Under the pieces are notes generated by a model. That model was not told the DNA's origin. It did not search any database and saw nothing but the letters and a program-made list of their open reading frames with translations. The position numbers were made by a program, and so were the translations under genes. Below are positions 24,133-39,818 of a DNA stretch of 64,000 nt, in pieces; positions within the stretch are counted from its first letter, which is position 1, and each line of letters opens with the position of its first letter. The stretch is from Chlamydoabsidia padenii (lineage: Eukaryota; Mucoromycota; Mucoromycetes; Mucorales; Cunninghamellaceae): positions 558,001 through 622,000 of the forward strand of contig JAIWND010000016.1 in NCBI GenBank assembly GCA_025330725.1. The letters run 5' to 3'.

Positions 24133-24143
24133 TTCAAATCCCG
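24133..24143 (+). promoter_or_regulatory. Recurrent promoter word TTCAAATCCCG upstream of the Zn2Cys6 gene
   Basis: Exact copy, 275 bases upstream of the ATG at 23858 (minus-strand gene) and directly beside a CCAAT sequence at 24124-24128. Confidence 0.55.
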
Positions 24144-25739
24144 ACTGAAAAGTGGAACAAGTCAAAATGGCGAATCAGTCATCTCCATCATCATTCCGTT
24201 GGTTGAAAAGCATGTAAATTATACCGTAAGACTTTTTAAAGTGTGCCCATTAATTGATGTATGCATGGACCATTGTTGCACAGCGCTGTCTTGGTCGCCA
24301 TTCCTTTTTTTACTCGTCTTTTTCCTTTTTGGTATGGATCTTCCGTTACCTTTATGTCAAAATTAAAAAAACCCACTTTCATGTTATTTCTTGTCACATT
24401 CAATATGAATGCATCGAAATAGTGCATACCCAAAGACCATGGATTTTTTCAAAATGGGGGACGGATGAACGGCGTGTTAATCTTCCGGATGTTTAAACCC
24501 CGCCAGAACCGAAAAAAAGTGGGGTCCTGATCCTGTCTATCTTACCAATAGGCATCAATAGGTATTAAAAGTATGAATAGAATGGTTTCACTTTACACCC
24601 TGATTCATTCGGTTGAGTATAATATGATATAGTAAGTTTCCAGAGTAACTTTTTTTCATCACGGAAAAGACTTTTAGGGGCCCCCCGAATTTCCAAATCG
24701 GGATATCGATGTGCCATAGCCCACTTTTTCTCAAGCTGAAAGAGCATAATACTCCTTTATACATCTTAATTTCACCTTTGAGTCAGCGTGGGTTACAAAC
24801 CCGGGATACAGTATACGCGGATAAGTATGACAATGAATGAAATGTAAATATGGCAACAACCCCCAGGTTCTTCTCTCGTGATGTTTATAACTGATTCATT
24901 ATCTTTCGCATTGAAATTTATTTTATTGGTATCAAGCTATTTGTATGCCTACAGGCCTTGATCTCATTAGCAAAAATCAAGGGGTATGAAAGCGGTCTAT
25001 ATCTAAAATGAGGTTGATCGATTACTGACTAAAAAAAATAGAAAACACCGAATGCAATGCTTTTCATGTCATCGCCAAGCTCAAGCTCAAGTAAATAAAG
25101 TCCTTCTGCTTTAAAGGATACTCACGTAGGTCACTGTACTCTATATATAAAGTCTTGTTGTTTTTACAGTTGTAGGCTCATTTTTTTTTGGGGGGAGGGA
25201 CCAACATTTTCTCACTTATTCTTAATAGTATGCAAATGAGTTCTTTAATGGATTGGGTTTTTTGTAAACTTGCAGAATAAATCAATACTGCATGTTAAGT
25301 GTTGGGGTATGGAAAATGCAAGTGGTGCCTCCTGATTTATCGATTAGGATCAAAAAGGGAAAAGGTCGTCATCCCATGTATGCATAACCAAGGCAAACAA
25401 TGAGAATATGGTTACCGTCACATATAAGGTTTGAACGGTCTGCCCTGTTGGGTAGATCGTCCATTGAAGGCTTCGATCTCCGACCATTCATGCATATTCA
25501 ACCCCCGATATACACCTTTGGACAGCATGCAACAAAAAAGATCCTTCACTATTGACTACTATTGATTAATAATGGCAACTGACTTTTTGTATTGATTAAT
25601 CTACACACAGTATGATAAATATAGCTTTACACAAACACAGCACAATCAAAGTTTATTGATTAATAAATAACAATCCAAATTAAACTATAGCTAATCTATT
25701 GCTATTCTACCACTAAACCTTCCAAACTTTGTTAATTTT

Positions 25740-26012
25740 ATTATGGTATTTGGTATCAGAAGAGCATAGGCCAAAAGATTTCAAGTCCAATCATTGCAGC
25801 AACAGTATCATTATGGAATACCCCGATGTTGATTTCCTTGTTCCTGCTAACTTGCAAAGCAAAAGATGTGCCATCAAAAGAATAATGCCACAAGAAGTAA
25901 AATTATATACAATGACCGTGTTATTTGATTTAGACATTAGTTCCACGGAATCTTCGAGGCTATGTCCATAGATCGACTTGGTGCTTAAGTTTTGCGTATA
26001 ATTGGGTACCAT
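25740..26012 (-). mobile_element. Decayed Ty1/copia retrotransposon fragment (RNase H end of Pol)
   Basis: Reading the minus strand, LAGTRKSTSGYSIMI (about 25812-25853) matches the highly conserved (D)WAG..TRKSTSGY block of Ty1/copia RNase H. After one in-frame stop the frame goes on as LDLKSFGLCSSDTKYHN, a worn version of the W-SKKQ...LSSTEAEY block that follows at the correct distance. No other domain, LTR or target-site duplication could be made out, so this is an old isolated remnant. The match rests on recalled motifs and not on a search. Confidence 0.6.
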
Positions 26013-27290
26013 TAGTATGGTACAGGAATTCCATTGACATTGTTACGCCTATTTCCAAATAACCAAATTCGTTCCCGACCCTATTCTTGTTCGTCCTACA
26101 TACTGTGAGAGCTTGTTAAATAACTGGGTCGGTTTTTGGTCACACATTAACCCAGTATTCTACAAAAGAAGAGTTAGCAATCACAAGTTTCAATTTTTCG
26201 ATAACTTTACCTACCAATCAACAAGGAAGGCGCTTCTTATCAAATACCGATTGCTGCTGCGTATCAGAGATCCAATACCAGGTCAAATAATGTGGTCATC
26301 ATTCAACTTTTGATACTCCAGGCACCAGTAAGATAGTATTATTCTTTTGGCTTTTTATTTTTATTTTTAAAAAAGCACCAGAGAGTCGTAACAATAACAA
26401 CAAGAGTGGATGTTCAAGTGTTATCATTTCGATGGGAGGAGGATAACTAGTAAAGTGAATTAATTGAATGACGATTATTTCTTGGGCGAAGACCAGTATC
26501 ATTCTAACAGCCTTCTTTCACCATTTGCACCATTAAAATGTTTGATGACACCCGTATCATATAACAAGCAATGTATCTTCAGTTTAGTCATGGGGTGAGA
26601 ACGGAGGAGGGGGAGATAAGATATAAAAAAAAAAAAAAATTAGAAATAGCAAACAAGAGACACTTTTTTGAATGTCGGGGTTAGAATTAAAGGAGAGATA
26701 GAGAGAGACGGTGTTCGGGACCCCTCCCTGAGATCAGGAATATCATCTGATTGTCTCATCCTCCTTTTACGTCTTTCTGGTTCTAATCATTCGTATCTTG
26801 TATTAAAAGCTACTTGAGAAACAGTATGAGAATGGCAGCAAAGGAAATCTCGTTATATTAAAGTTTAGTTCAACAGTAATCGTATATTTTCTAGGATGTC
26901 CGAACTTCCGAATAAAGAGAAAGGGCAACCAGACAGTGACAAAACGTGGACACATGTGTTTGACTCAGCGCGCGGTCGAATACCTTGTCCAAATAAAGTT
27001 GACGACGGAGGAGGAAACAAAGGGGATTGGTGCAACGAGGCAACAGCGATATCAAAAAAGGGGGGAAGGTAATTTAAACGCCGACACACACTTTATAATT
27101 TTTGTGAGAAGATTATCTCCTTCTCTTGTTCTCTTTCTTGATGCTTTCAACTTGATCATCGTTATCTTTACTCTAAAACCTACTTTTTACTTTATCTGAT
27201 ACCTTTACACTAAATAATTATTTTCTCCCAAGCAAAGCAAGAACCCATTGTTCTTCTACTTTGTGACACATTATTCTTTCAACTGCCTTC

Positions 27291-30200
27291 ATGCCCTCAA
27301 GCAACAAACTCATCCTCAGTTTAATAAACCGTATTGCTATTCGTGTAAGTTGATGTAAATAGAAGAAAAACGCCAACATATTTAACATTACACTTGTATT
27401 TTCAACTAACTTTTTATCTCTATCTCATTTTTATTAGCTACCAATTAATGCGTCGAATAATGGTGGACAAAGACTTGAACAGGATCCTATTATCCAGCAA
27501 ACAGGTAATTAGGAAGGATAAACTCAATTGGTTTGAACTCAGGCTAATAAATTAACTCTCTGGAACTCATTGGATATTTCTTGGTCTTATATGTAGTTGC
27601 GGCCATTATTCAAGTATCTCAGCATAAAATGTCAACGGTGGTCAATGCTCTAGGCACAGTCCTTGAAAACATATCCAAGGTAAATTAAACAAGGAAACCC
27701 CACGCATGTAAATCTGATTTGTTAATACTTTTGTCTCTTACTCTAGCATATCCCTATGACCTCTCCTTCCTTTCTACATATGCCTATGGACGTGCTACAA
27801 TCTCAACTATTCATCCTACGTTTGATGTCGGCGTGTATGCAACATGATTGGAAACGTACGATAGCAACAGCAACAACAACACCCCAACTACTACCTGTGA
27901 AAAAGGGCAATGAAATCAGTAATGACGATAGCAGCAAAGAACTTCCATCGCCTTTGGACGAAGCATTGGTATCTTTTATTTTAAACAGCTTGAGCCACTT
28001 TCTCAATCTTATGCAAATGGTGGAAGAAGCAAACGACGCATATTTCTCTGACAATACCAGGTATTTGGACTCTTCAACAACAGGAGGGATGAATAACATC
28101 AACGGCAACAATAGCAATAATAGCAGTAATAGCAGTGGTGGCGATAGTAGCAGTAATATCAACATCAATAACAACAATAAATATACATCAAAACCCTTGG
28201 ATCCGAAATTATCTGAAATTGTGCTGGAGCTTTATCAAGTATCTGGCAGTATCCTTCATTATATCAGTGCTTGCAGCTGGTCCTCTTACTATAGCAAGAT
28301 CAAAATCGCCCTGCAGAAAATGGGTGCTACTATGGATCCTTTGGACAAACGATTCTCGGAATTGCGGTTATTCGAATTTGCTCATCTGGACAAGGAAACA
28401 CTACATCTGGTGTTTACTGGTAAGAATCCATGCCAAGGATAAAAAAGATTACTTTGATTCACTAACTCTTTTATTTTTTCTGTCAACTTGGAGTAGAAAT
28501 GAGCCCAAGCTTCTTGCACATGAAACTGGAAGGAAAATTGCTGTTTGCGACTATGGTACGGAAGGCAATTTGGAGGTGGATCGAAACTTACCCTGGTGAA
28601 TTCCGACAGGTCTGTGCAAGTGAAAATCGATTGTTGGCTGGCTCCGAAATCCTTTTTGATCTTTGCAGTTCATCTGCTGATACTCCTCGGAAAAAAGCTG
28701 CTCTATGGCCTTTGCAGACAGTCTTATTGGTGTTGGCTCCCGATCTCTTATTACAAGCCTTCTTGGACAATCCTTCATCTAAAAATCGAAGGGTAAGTAG
28801 GAAAGAGAGAAAAAAAATACCATCTCTTCCCTTTGTATTTAACTAATTCCTTTGATATTTCGTAGACAAGCTTCTTAGGAACCTTACGACAATCTTTACG
28901 AAGTGCACGGACATCCGAAATTGCCGCCATTTGCTATGTGGATCTATGTAAAGCAGCAACCTACGTACCGCCGACAGAGGAATCAGTATTGCGACATATC
29001 ACTGCCGACATTGAAGATGAACTTGCCGAACAGATATGGAATATTGCTCAAGCCACCACGCAGGACAACAATACCAACAACAATAACATTATCAATTCCA
29101 CCTACGATGCACAAAGGTTACTCACCGATTATCTTTTAACTCGACTTCAAATGTGCTCCACTACATCACTCAAATCATTATTGACAACCTATTTTGGTGA
29201 TGATGCTCCTCTTGTGGCTAAACGGGCTTTGGTGAAAGCCTGTCTCCTATTTGTCCAAGACCGTCCTCATCTATCTTGGAATGCCGATGTTGTCACTGTC
29301 TATATTGATATCTTCCCTTATTTGGCCAAACTTTTGACTGATAATGCAGCCTCCGAGGCACAAGGTCGTGGTCTAATGATGATGGATATTACAACAACAA
29401 ACCAAAGCTCAGCCAAGAACATACCTTCTCGATCGCCTGGATCTAATGCATTGTCACTGGATTTGTTACGTTTGTTTTACATAGCTCCTTTTGTACCTTT
29501 GGTGGCGGTAAGTAAGAATAGAAAAAAGCCAAACATAGATGTTTTAATAGTACTTATGATGTTTTTTATTGTATTTTTTAGGATGATGACAGAGGAAATG
29601 CGGAACAATTTGGAACGTTTTTGGTGGGTATTTGCAACTTGTGTCAACAACAAGACCTTGGTATACGTCAACTGGCTTTTGATTGTTTGATCCGATTTCA
29701 TGACTACAAGAGCATGACGACCTGGGGGACCTCTTCACATCGGGTAAGCAACTTTTGGCGTATCTCATCTCAGGTGGTATTTTGTTTGGCCCGACAAATC
29801 CTGGACACCAAGCAAACGGAAACTAGCATTCAGTCACTCTTAAATACTTTGATTGCCCTGTTGAAATCTCGTCATGACTTTTTGGAAATCAATCTGGTAA
29901 CTACTTGAACCCCCCCCCAACTTGGCGGAAACGGAAGTTGTGATTACTTACGACGTTTCACATTTAATAGGACTATGCCAGTATTGGAATGGATATCAAA
30001 GAACGATTGAAAGCTTCAGTGGCCTTGGAAATCGCTTGTCTCATCTCTTTGTGCTCGACCACTCCTGATGTATGCTCAACTGCCCTCCAATGCTTGTCTG
30101 GACTTTGTAAGGAAACAGTCATCGCCGAAGAAGACACTATACACCCACAGCAACAAATTACTCTTCGATCCAATCTATTAATATACAACGAACTCGTGGA

Positions 30201-33200
30201 ACAAAACGATACTTCTTGGGTTTTTGGTCGCAAGGCACAACAGAAACGTATGCGTAAATATCTTCGAATGATGTCTCATCCAACACCAGGGGTAATGGCG
30301 GCATGGGAAGAAGGTTGGATTAGATGGAAAATGCTCACTCAAGTTATCCTTCGATTTGGTGAAGACATACTTGATGATGGAAGATTTTATACAACAACTA
30401 CAACTACAACAACAACATCATTATCATCATCATCAGCAGCAGCAACAGCAACAGCAACAACAACAACAACATCTAATGCATCATCAAAAAAGGCGGTCCT
30501 TGGCCGGCATGACAAATTACGAGGGGTAACATCCAAGCCTGTGGTTCCGGTCAGTCGTTTGGAGGTGGACGAAGAAAAACAGACTCTATGGCAAAATTAC
30601 GCTGGATTTTTGGCTGCTCTTGGTGGCTGCTGCTTGAAAGCCAATCGGGATGTATCACCATCACCATCATCAACAACCTCGACAAGCGGTAATTCAAACA
30701 ACACACAGTCTGACTCTACTACTATTAATACCAATTCAAGCTCAACAACAAAAGGTCATCCTCAGCAGGTGCATAGTGAACCAGCGGCCATGGTCGAAAA
30801 GTTTATCAGCGAAATGATTGAACTGTTGACGACAGACAACGTGGTGGTACGGGAAGGCACCAAAGACGCACTGGGAAACGACTTGGCACCACCACTATAT
30901 GCAATCTTATCACGACATTTGGAAGCCGTCATGTCTCGCAGCTTCAACTCTGATGGTGCCCCAATATGTACTCCTGCTAAATCGTTGTTTGTGGAACAGT
31001 CCATGTCTGTTCTGAAACTCATCCTGGACCGCTTGGTGGGTGATTCACAATATCTGATCAACATTGACTTTGGTACTCTGGTATCTTACTTTACTACATA
31101 CATCGGTGGACTTCGACCTGGTTATGCTACTACTCGTATGAAGATCAACCTTTGCCTACTGGCTGAAGCAATGATTTTGAAAAAGGATCAAATTATTATC
31201 GGAAACGAAACTTGGCTACGAAATCGACTTTTGGAAACATTTATGGAATGGACAAGTGATTATGCGTTGGTAAGTATAAAACATCAAAGGTAAAACAGAG
31301 ACAAGGTAAACTAACTTTATGTATGTATAGCAATCCACCAACAAATCGTCCATGTCTCCTTTAACATCACCTACTGGGAACAGTCAAGATGAAAAGATTC
31401 AACGTGATTTGGACTCGCTCTGTATGAAGACAATGGCTGCTCTCTCTAATCAACTACCCATGCAAGCAATCACTGACGCAGGACACGAAAAGGATACTCT
31501 GCAATTGAAATCAAGACTATTCTACAAATACATTACCTTTTTTACAAAGGTGTTATATCGGTGCCACCATGAAGAGGTAGGATGCTTCAATAAAGGATCT
31601 GATTCTATGCACTCAAACTAACTGTGTTTTGTCTATGATAGAAAACCACTCGATTCGCCAAAGCCTTTAAAGACACATCTTCAAATGACCTGGTAAATAA
31701 AACAGATCAAACATGTTGATGTATTAATCATTTATTATATCTGAATCTTTTTTTTAGGCCTGTGATTTCAATCCTGATCTGCTTACACTGAAGGAAAACA
31801 CCATCTTGACCATCTCCAATCTACTCAGTGCAAACGTGGATATTGGGCTGAAACACACTTTAACACTTGGAGCATACCACGAGGACCCGCATATACGAAT
31901 AGCCTTTATCCAGGTGCTAACCAATATTCTTTACCAGGGGACTGAATTCGACTCTCTTGCTGAAAGCGCAACAAGTGATCGTTATGAAAAATTGGTGGAT
32001 GTAAGTTAACAAAGACACACACATACACACGTTAAAGATGACTCACCTTCTTTGTAGCTTTTATTTGAATCAGATATGGAAATCACTCTCTCTTTATGCC
32101 ATGTTTGCCCGGCCGCCGACACAGCAGAAACAGCCAAAATCCTCCTACATTGTTTCAAAGTCAAAAACAAGCTGTTACCTCTATTGGATTATCTCATTGA
32201 TAAAGAAGTCAAGACTACAGGTAAGTAAACATTATGCACTTTATAAGATGATTCGATGATCAAAAAAACTCAGGGAGGAGTTTTTTTTTTCCCCACTAGA
32301 CAATGAAGCTGAACTCTTCCGTGGTACGAACATGGCGACACAGCTTTTATCCTCGGCAGCAGCAAAAGACTGTCATCACTATGTATGCGAAACACTCCAG
32401 CCAGCCTTGGCAGCCATCAACTCTTTGCCCGACGACCAGCTCACATGGGAATTGAATCCTCAGAAATTGGTACCCGGGGAAACGATCAGCACCAATCAAA
32501 AAAATGTTACTCACGTGGCAGATGTCTTGCTTGACACCATTTGCTCCTCCACAGACAAGGCACCAATGTATGTAGCTTTAAAAAAAAATGGTAATCCGTC
32601 TGTATGAACTCTCACTAACTTTTTTTTTTTTTTTTTTTTTTTTTTTGGATATATAGGGAATTCCGGCAACAGCTCTCAATGATTGTGGATGCAGTGCGTA
32701 GACGGTTCCCTGAATCCAAATACACGGCGGTGGGTGGTTTTGTATTTCTTCGTCTATTTTGTGTGGCTGCTCTAGCTCCAGAAAAACATGGCTTTAGTGA
32801 CGATGTTATACCAAGAAACCGCAATGTCCGCAAGATCCTTCTACAAGCAAATCGCGTGATCCAAAATCTATCCAGTAATATCCTCTTTGGCTCCAAGGAT
32901 TCACATATGGTGGTGATGAATGATTTCCTGACCAACAATATTTACAAGGTGACAACATTTTTACGGGAAATCTCTCAAGTACAGACTGGTAACATCATCA
33001 ATGGTGATTTGGCCAACTCGGCTAAAACAATCACATCGACTGAACTGAACCAGCGCACCTATGAACAACTCCATCGGTGCTTGTATGACAATTTGGATCG
33101 TATCTCCAGAGACTTGTCTGGTCGACGGGCAAGGTCTTATGGTGGTTACAATGTCGTGCGGCAACCTATTTCTGGCCAATGGAAACTCACTCTCGACAAA

Positions 33201-36200
33201 CTAACAAAAGTATTGGCTGAACTTGGACGACCTGGTGCGCCCATTCAAGAGGATGCTCCTACTTTTCTCAAGAATACACACGCTGTTTCAAGAAGCAATC
33301 ACGATTTTAGTGAATTCATGCGGCGTAACAGTCATCGTGATGTCTCTTCCATCAAGTCTCTCAATTGTATTTATCAAGGTGGTGTCTCTCGTGTTGGTAA
33401 TCCGACCTTTTATGTCATTGCACATCTGATTACTCCGGATGTTGACTTTGAATCACTGGTATTCTACTTGTTAAGCGTAAGTAGTGATAAAAAAAAAGCT
33501 GGTCCTTATTTGATGATACTCATTCTTTTTTTTTGGGGGGGGGTGTATGGGTGGAACTTGATTGTTGTAGATCATGGAACCTTATTTGGACAAGCCCTTT
33601 GACATTATCCTCGACGCAACGAGAATGAATCCTGTCAACGAAATACCTGTGCACTGGATCAACACACTTTTTCAACTCATTTTCCAAGAAATGAACGATA
33701 ACTTGACCCACCTCTACATCTTTAACCCAAACAGCCATCTACAACGATACATTCGCAAGATACCTCTTAAAATAACCAATCGACTCTTGAAGAAAACTCG
33801 ATTTGCAATCACGGTGGCACAACTGCAGGAGGGAATCGCACCCTCGGAAATCCGCCTTCCCAAGTTATCAGGTAAATCACAACAATATGATTTCACAAAT
33901 GATTAATCGGATGTTTTGTTCATGCAATACCAGTTGAACTCGAAAAGGAACTCGGAACGGTGTTTTACCCGGTATCAAAAATTATCACTATGAACATTCG
34001 AATACCTGTGATTGTCCGCGTTGGTGAAGAACATCTTCAAGTGACTACAGTAAGTTTAAACATGACACACTAGGTTTAATATTTGCCTTGGCTCACCTAA
34101 TGTCTTTTATTCTCGAAATTCTAGGTCAGGGAACAAGAAATCTTCTTCAGCATCAACACAAAACTCAATGATGTGTACCACATATCTGACATTGATGAAG
34201 TATACTCTCTTCCTTCTTCTAAAAGTACTGATGGTAATGATGGTGGTGGCGAACTAATAATCAAGCATGATGGGGGGAGGTCATTAACAGCATTCTCGAG
34301 CACAAAGAGAGATGCTCTTGTGGAAGTACGTAAAAAAAAAGGGGGAGGAAACAATATATCTCATCACTTACTTAAAAATTAACATATATCTGTTTTTTTT
34401 TTTACTTCCATAGTTGTTTCTTCAAAACAAAAAAAGGTATGAAGCTACTCGCCTCGGTGGGGTGCATGATAGAACTATCAGGCCAAATGATGTACCTGGG
34501 CGGCTTTTGAATATGGCTTTACTCAACATTGGCAGTGACGATCCCAACTTGCGTTTGGCTGCTTATAACCTGCTTTACTCTTTGAATTCATTCTTCCGAT
34601 TTGATACTGGTAACCGACTACTTCAGGCGAAAGGTATGTATATAATGACTCTTATAACAGTTACTATACTTTATTGACTCTAGGACTCATCGTTTTTGTT
34701 TTACTTTGTAGATTTATGCATTCCGGAGAACAACACTGAATTTATTGTATCCATCAGCTCCAGCTTGGCCAGCACCGAAACTCATCTTACCTTTGAATTC
34801 ATTCAAGAGTGTGTCGATGGATTCACCAAATCAAATCAAAAACTTCGGATATTGTGTTTGGATTACCTATCACCATGGTTGAAGAATTTGGCCTTGTTTT
34901 GCTGTGGCGGGGACCGTGATGTCGGACTTGCAAAAATCATGGACATTCTTAGATTGTTGATCAATCTGACCTTGGATCGACCAGAGGTAATGTAATCACA
35001 ATGTGAATACAAAGAAAAAGTGAGACGCTAAACTCTTCTTCTCATTTCGTAGATATATAAACATGTTCAAGCAAAAGTATGGGGTGCTCTAGCCGTGGTG
35101 GACGAATTGATTGACCCGGTACTCGATATATTGATCCAATTCTCGGTGGAAAAAGGTGTAGCCTCTCCTGAATCTGAAGCTATGGGTGATACTTTGGTGA
35201 CTATGGCCAGTATTCCTGTTCGAGGAAAAATTATCAACCGATTAAGAAGGGTAAGTAATCAAAAGAGAGAGAGAGAGAAAAAGGGGGACAATAAAACAGG
35301 CACTAACTGTATGGTTCTTAAAACTTGATACTTAGGTCATCCAAAAGTCCTCAGCCGGGCCCTTTAGGAGTTTGGTGGAATGTCCTGCTTGGACGGAAAT
35401 TGCGGTCTTGCTACGATTCTTACTGATGCTGTCCTTCAATATCTACAAGCCCATGACACCCTATTTACCAGAGGTATTCCATATTGTATCTTTGATGGTT
35501 TATACCGGCTCTCCTTTGATTCGTACGACTGTGCATAAATTGGTTGTCAATATTATACACGCTCTCTGCACCAATCGCAAACTGCCTGATGAAAAACGAA
35601 ACAAGCTCCGATATCTCCTGGATGATTTGTGTGATGGTGATGCTCGGCATCATTTTGGACTTTTAAAAACAAGAACCAACCCATTCACAATCACTCAAGA
35701 TTCAACCACAACATCATATGAAACAGTCGATCTAGCCTCACTGGAAAGCGTTGTACGTTTACTATTGGAAGTGATGGCTGCTGGTGCGGTTACAGCTGGT
35801 AAGTGAATTACTTGGTGAAAAGAAAGAAAGAAAAAAAAAAAAAAGAGGGAAAGGGCTGATGAGGCATCTCTTATACTAACTTGCTTGCTAATTTTTAGAT
35901 ATATCAAATGCATGGCGTGCTCGCTGGATGGGCCTGGTCGCAAGTACCTCTTTCCAATTTAACCCTGCTATTCAACCTAGATCCTTTGTGGTACTTGGAT
36001 GTCTTGCTCATGAAGGTGTGGATGACGACTTGATGTATCAAATACTGGTGGCCATGCGAGGTGCTCTAATAATCTTCAATGACACCAATCCTAGTCTTAT
36101 CACCAGCATTATGATGTGTCTTACCAACATTATCGACAGTTTGCCTCCTGACACTCAATACCTGTCACCCATGTTTTGGCTGGCCATTGCACTGATACAA

Positions 36201-37154
36201 ATGGGACATCCGGCAACATTCTCAACCGCGACTCGATTCTTACAAGCGGTGCTTCATGCGCTGGATGCAAGGAAATTGTTTGCTCATCGATCGGTGGTAG
36301 ACGTGATGATGGAGATCCGACAACCTTTTGCTGATATTGCTATGGCCTTGGACAAGGAAACTGGGGTGTCCTTCAACACCAACTTTTCTTTTGCTCTGGC
36401 AACTATTTTACTAAAAGGGGTCAAGCACAGCGAACCTCGTGATCTGGTCTTCCAATGTCTCACTACCTTTTTGGAGATCGAATGCAAACGCTCAATGGAA
36501 CACAACGTGGTGGAAGCGGGAACTTTGGGCTATTTTGCTGGACTTTTACCTTTTGCTGCTCAAGATGGTGCTCTTCGTGAACTCTTGCGTTTGGCGGGTA
36601 TTGATGATATTGATTTGGATGCATTAGAATTTGGATCAGCCTACGTACGCTTATTTGATACTTTGGAAATACCGAACAACACTACGGCATTGCTATTGGT
36701 GTCAACCTTGATGAACATTTTGAATACTTCGGAAACTGATTTGGAACGGGTCTTTTTGTATTCTTTCTTGTCGGAGGCTGCTATTGCAGTGCCTGAAGTA
36801 TTCTCCTTGATGTAAGTATGAATAGGGGATGGCTACAATACTAATACGTCGATACTTATGATCTCTCTCTCTCTCTCTCTCTCTTCTTTTTCTAGCTATG
36901 AATCACTGTTGCCCAAAATGAATCAAATCATGGTTAGTAGTCAAAATCATGCTGTTTTGGACGCCGTCAAGAATCTATTGATGAGCGCTTGTGCCGAACC
37001 AATCATATCCAACCGTACTAACCGACGCAGTCAAAAATCATACTTGGATGAACTCGGATTCTCTGCTTTAGGTGATCCTACTTTTGGCTCCAGTAATACG
37101 AAACATACCATCAGCTTATTAGCTAGCGAACTATTAGAAAGAATCACATCCTAG
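27291..37154 (+). CDS. Neurofibromin-type Ras GTPase-activating protein (NF1/Ira family)
   Basis: My model has 23 exons, all in phase, giving about 2721 residues: 27291-27344, 27438-27504, 27597-27679, 27747-28419, 28497-28792, 28866-29507, 29582-29896, 29971-31269, 31331-31576, 31642-31692, 31758-32000, 32058-32220, 32300-32567, 32657-33476, 33571-33871, 33934-34049, 34125-34325, 34414-34633, 34712-34986, 35053-35250, 35336-35798, 35899-36811, 36896-37154. The RasGAP domain lies in exons 12-14 with the arginine-finger loop ELFRGTN and the FLR motif (FLRLFCVAALAP). It is followed by the Sec14-PH module typical of neurofibromin (ITPDVDFESLVFYLLS, then IMEPYLDKPFDIILDATRMN) and a long HEAT-like C-terminus. 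It should switch Ras off at membranes and lower cAMP/PKA signalling; a PKA catalytic gene lies at the right end of the window. Length is close to human NF1. Ser/Asn/Thr-rich inserts (exons 4, 8) come from AAC/ACA repeats. Confidence 0.95.
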
Positions 37155-38055
37155 GATAGCTCCCCCCCCTCTACCATTATCGCCATTATATATCGAATCT
37201 CTTATTTACATACCATATACCATTGTATTTTTTATTACTTATCATTAAACTTTACCATCAACACTTGAATTAATGAAAGATTGGTTAACGTATTTTGGTC
37301 CTTGCTGGTGGAAAATGTGTTTGTTATTGATCAAGGTGATCTCCTGTTTTGTGTAATGCTTGTATGTCTTCTTCTTCTGTCACCCCATCGGGAATACTGT
37401 ATCATATGTAGGATAGACGAAAAATCAGTTTCCTCAGATTGCTTTGGTGTCGATTTTAAATGCCGCACCCAAAATGGAAATTGAAGATCTGAGGATCGAA
37501 TGACAGGAAGGTACTCAGGGGCACAGCTTTCATTCGATAATGTCGGGGTTTGAACATTATAAGTAAAATTCAGAGGGCACACGGCTGATTGATTTGACAT
37601 CACAGCGTACCTGATTTTGGAAAATGATATGCAACATGATGCCGTTTCTTAGATGGAAATCAATGTTATCGGTTTTGTTTCGGTCGATTCTTGCGGCCTT
37701 TTTTTTTTTTAGGGGTCTTGATTATTGCAGGCAAAGTTCGGATAGTCTCCCACCTTTTCCACTACTGATGATATCCCTTTCTCTCATCCTGGCAGTGAGT
37801 GATGATGAGTTTATATCACGTGGATGATAAGATGCATATGTTTCACTAAAGATAGTGCCATCTGCAACAAAAAAACTCAATTCCCTTTTTAAGCCACTAG
37901 TAGAGCGGCTGTATGCATTTTTGAAAAACAGATGAAAAGATGAAAATTTTTTTTCATTAGCCAATCAATTTCTCCACTTGAAACCTATAAAGCGGCGGGG
38001 CGCGTTTTCGACTTTTTTCTTCTTTCTTTCACTTTACAAAATAAACTAAACCATC
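37155..38055. other. Intergenic region upstream of the SAHH gene
   Basis: A C-run follows the neurofibromin stop. An exact recurrent word (CGGGGTTTGAA, 37544-37554) lies about 500 bases before the SAHH ATG. Close to the ATG there are a GCGGCGGGGCGCG box (about 37992-38004), a CCAAT (about 37961-37965), CTATAAAG (about 37986-37993, TATA-like) and a pyrimidine stretch, a layout that suits a strong promoter. Short ORFs here have no recognisable features. Confidence 0.5.
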
Positions 38056-39567
<1,512 letters not shown>

Positions 39568-39818
39568 AAACGTTTTATCTGGTTGGTCTTCCTCTTGGTA
39601 GATATAGTCTCGCCTCTTCCCCCCTCATGATCCTTTTGTATTATAGTAGTCTTCTTTTTATCTTTTTACTTGACTTTATCTATCCTTTTATCCCGTCTTT
39701 CCACCCTACTACACCTTCTTTATTTATACACCTTCCTTTGAAAAGGGATTTTTTAATCCCTTTTGTTATTAATTAAATAAAACTCAAATATATTAGAAGG
39801 ATTATTATTTTATCCAAT

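Larger units (their letters stand above)
23859..27290. other. 3.4-kb gene-poor divergent region between Zn2Cys6 and neurofibromin genes
   Basis: The left 350 bases are the regulator's promoter. Another exact recurrent word is at 24492-24502. A decayed copia fragment lies at about 25740-26012. AT-rich DNA without convincing ORFs fills the rest; a poly-A is at about 26626-26639. Near the neurofibromin start, TTTAAACGCCGAC (about 27072-27084) is a one-base variant of the recurrent word, about 210 bases before the ATG. Confidence 0.45.

Noticed and set aside
27803..28177. Antisense ORF with Leu-rich segment in neurofibromin exon 4
   Set aside because: The Leu runs are the complement of AAC/AGC codons in the sense Asn/Ser stretch.
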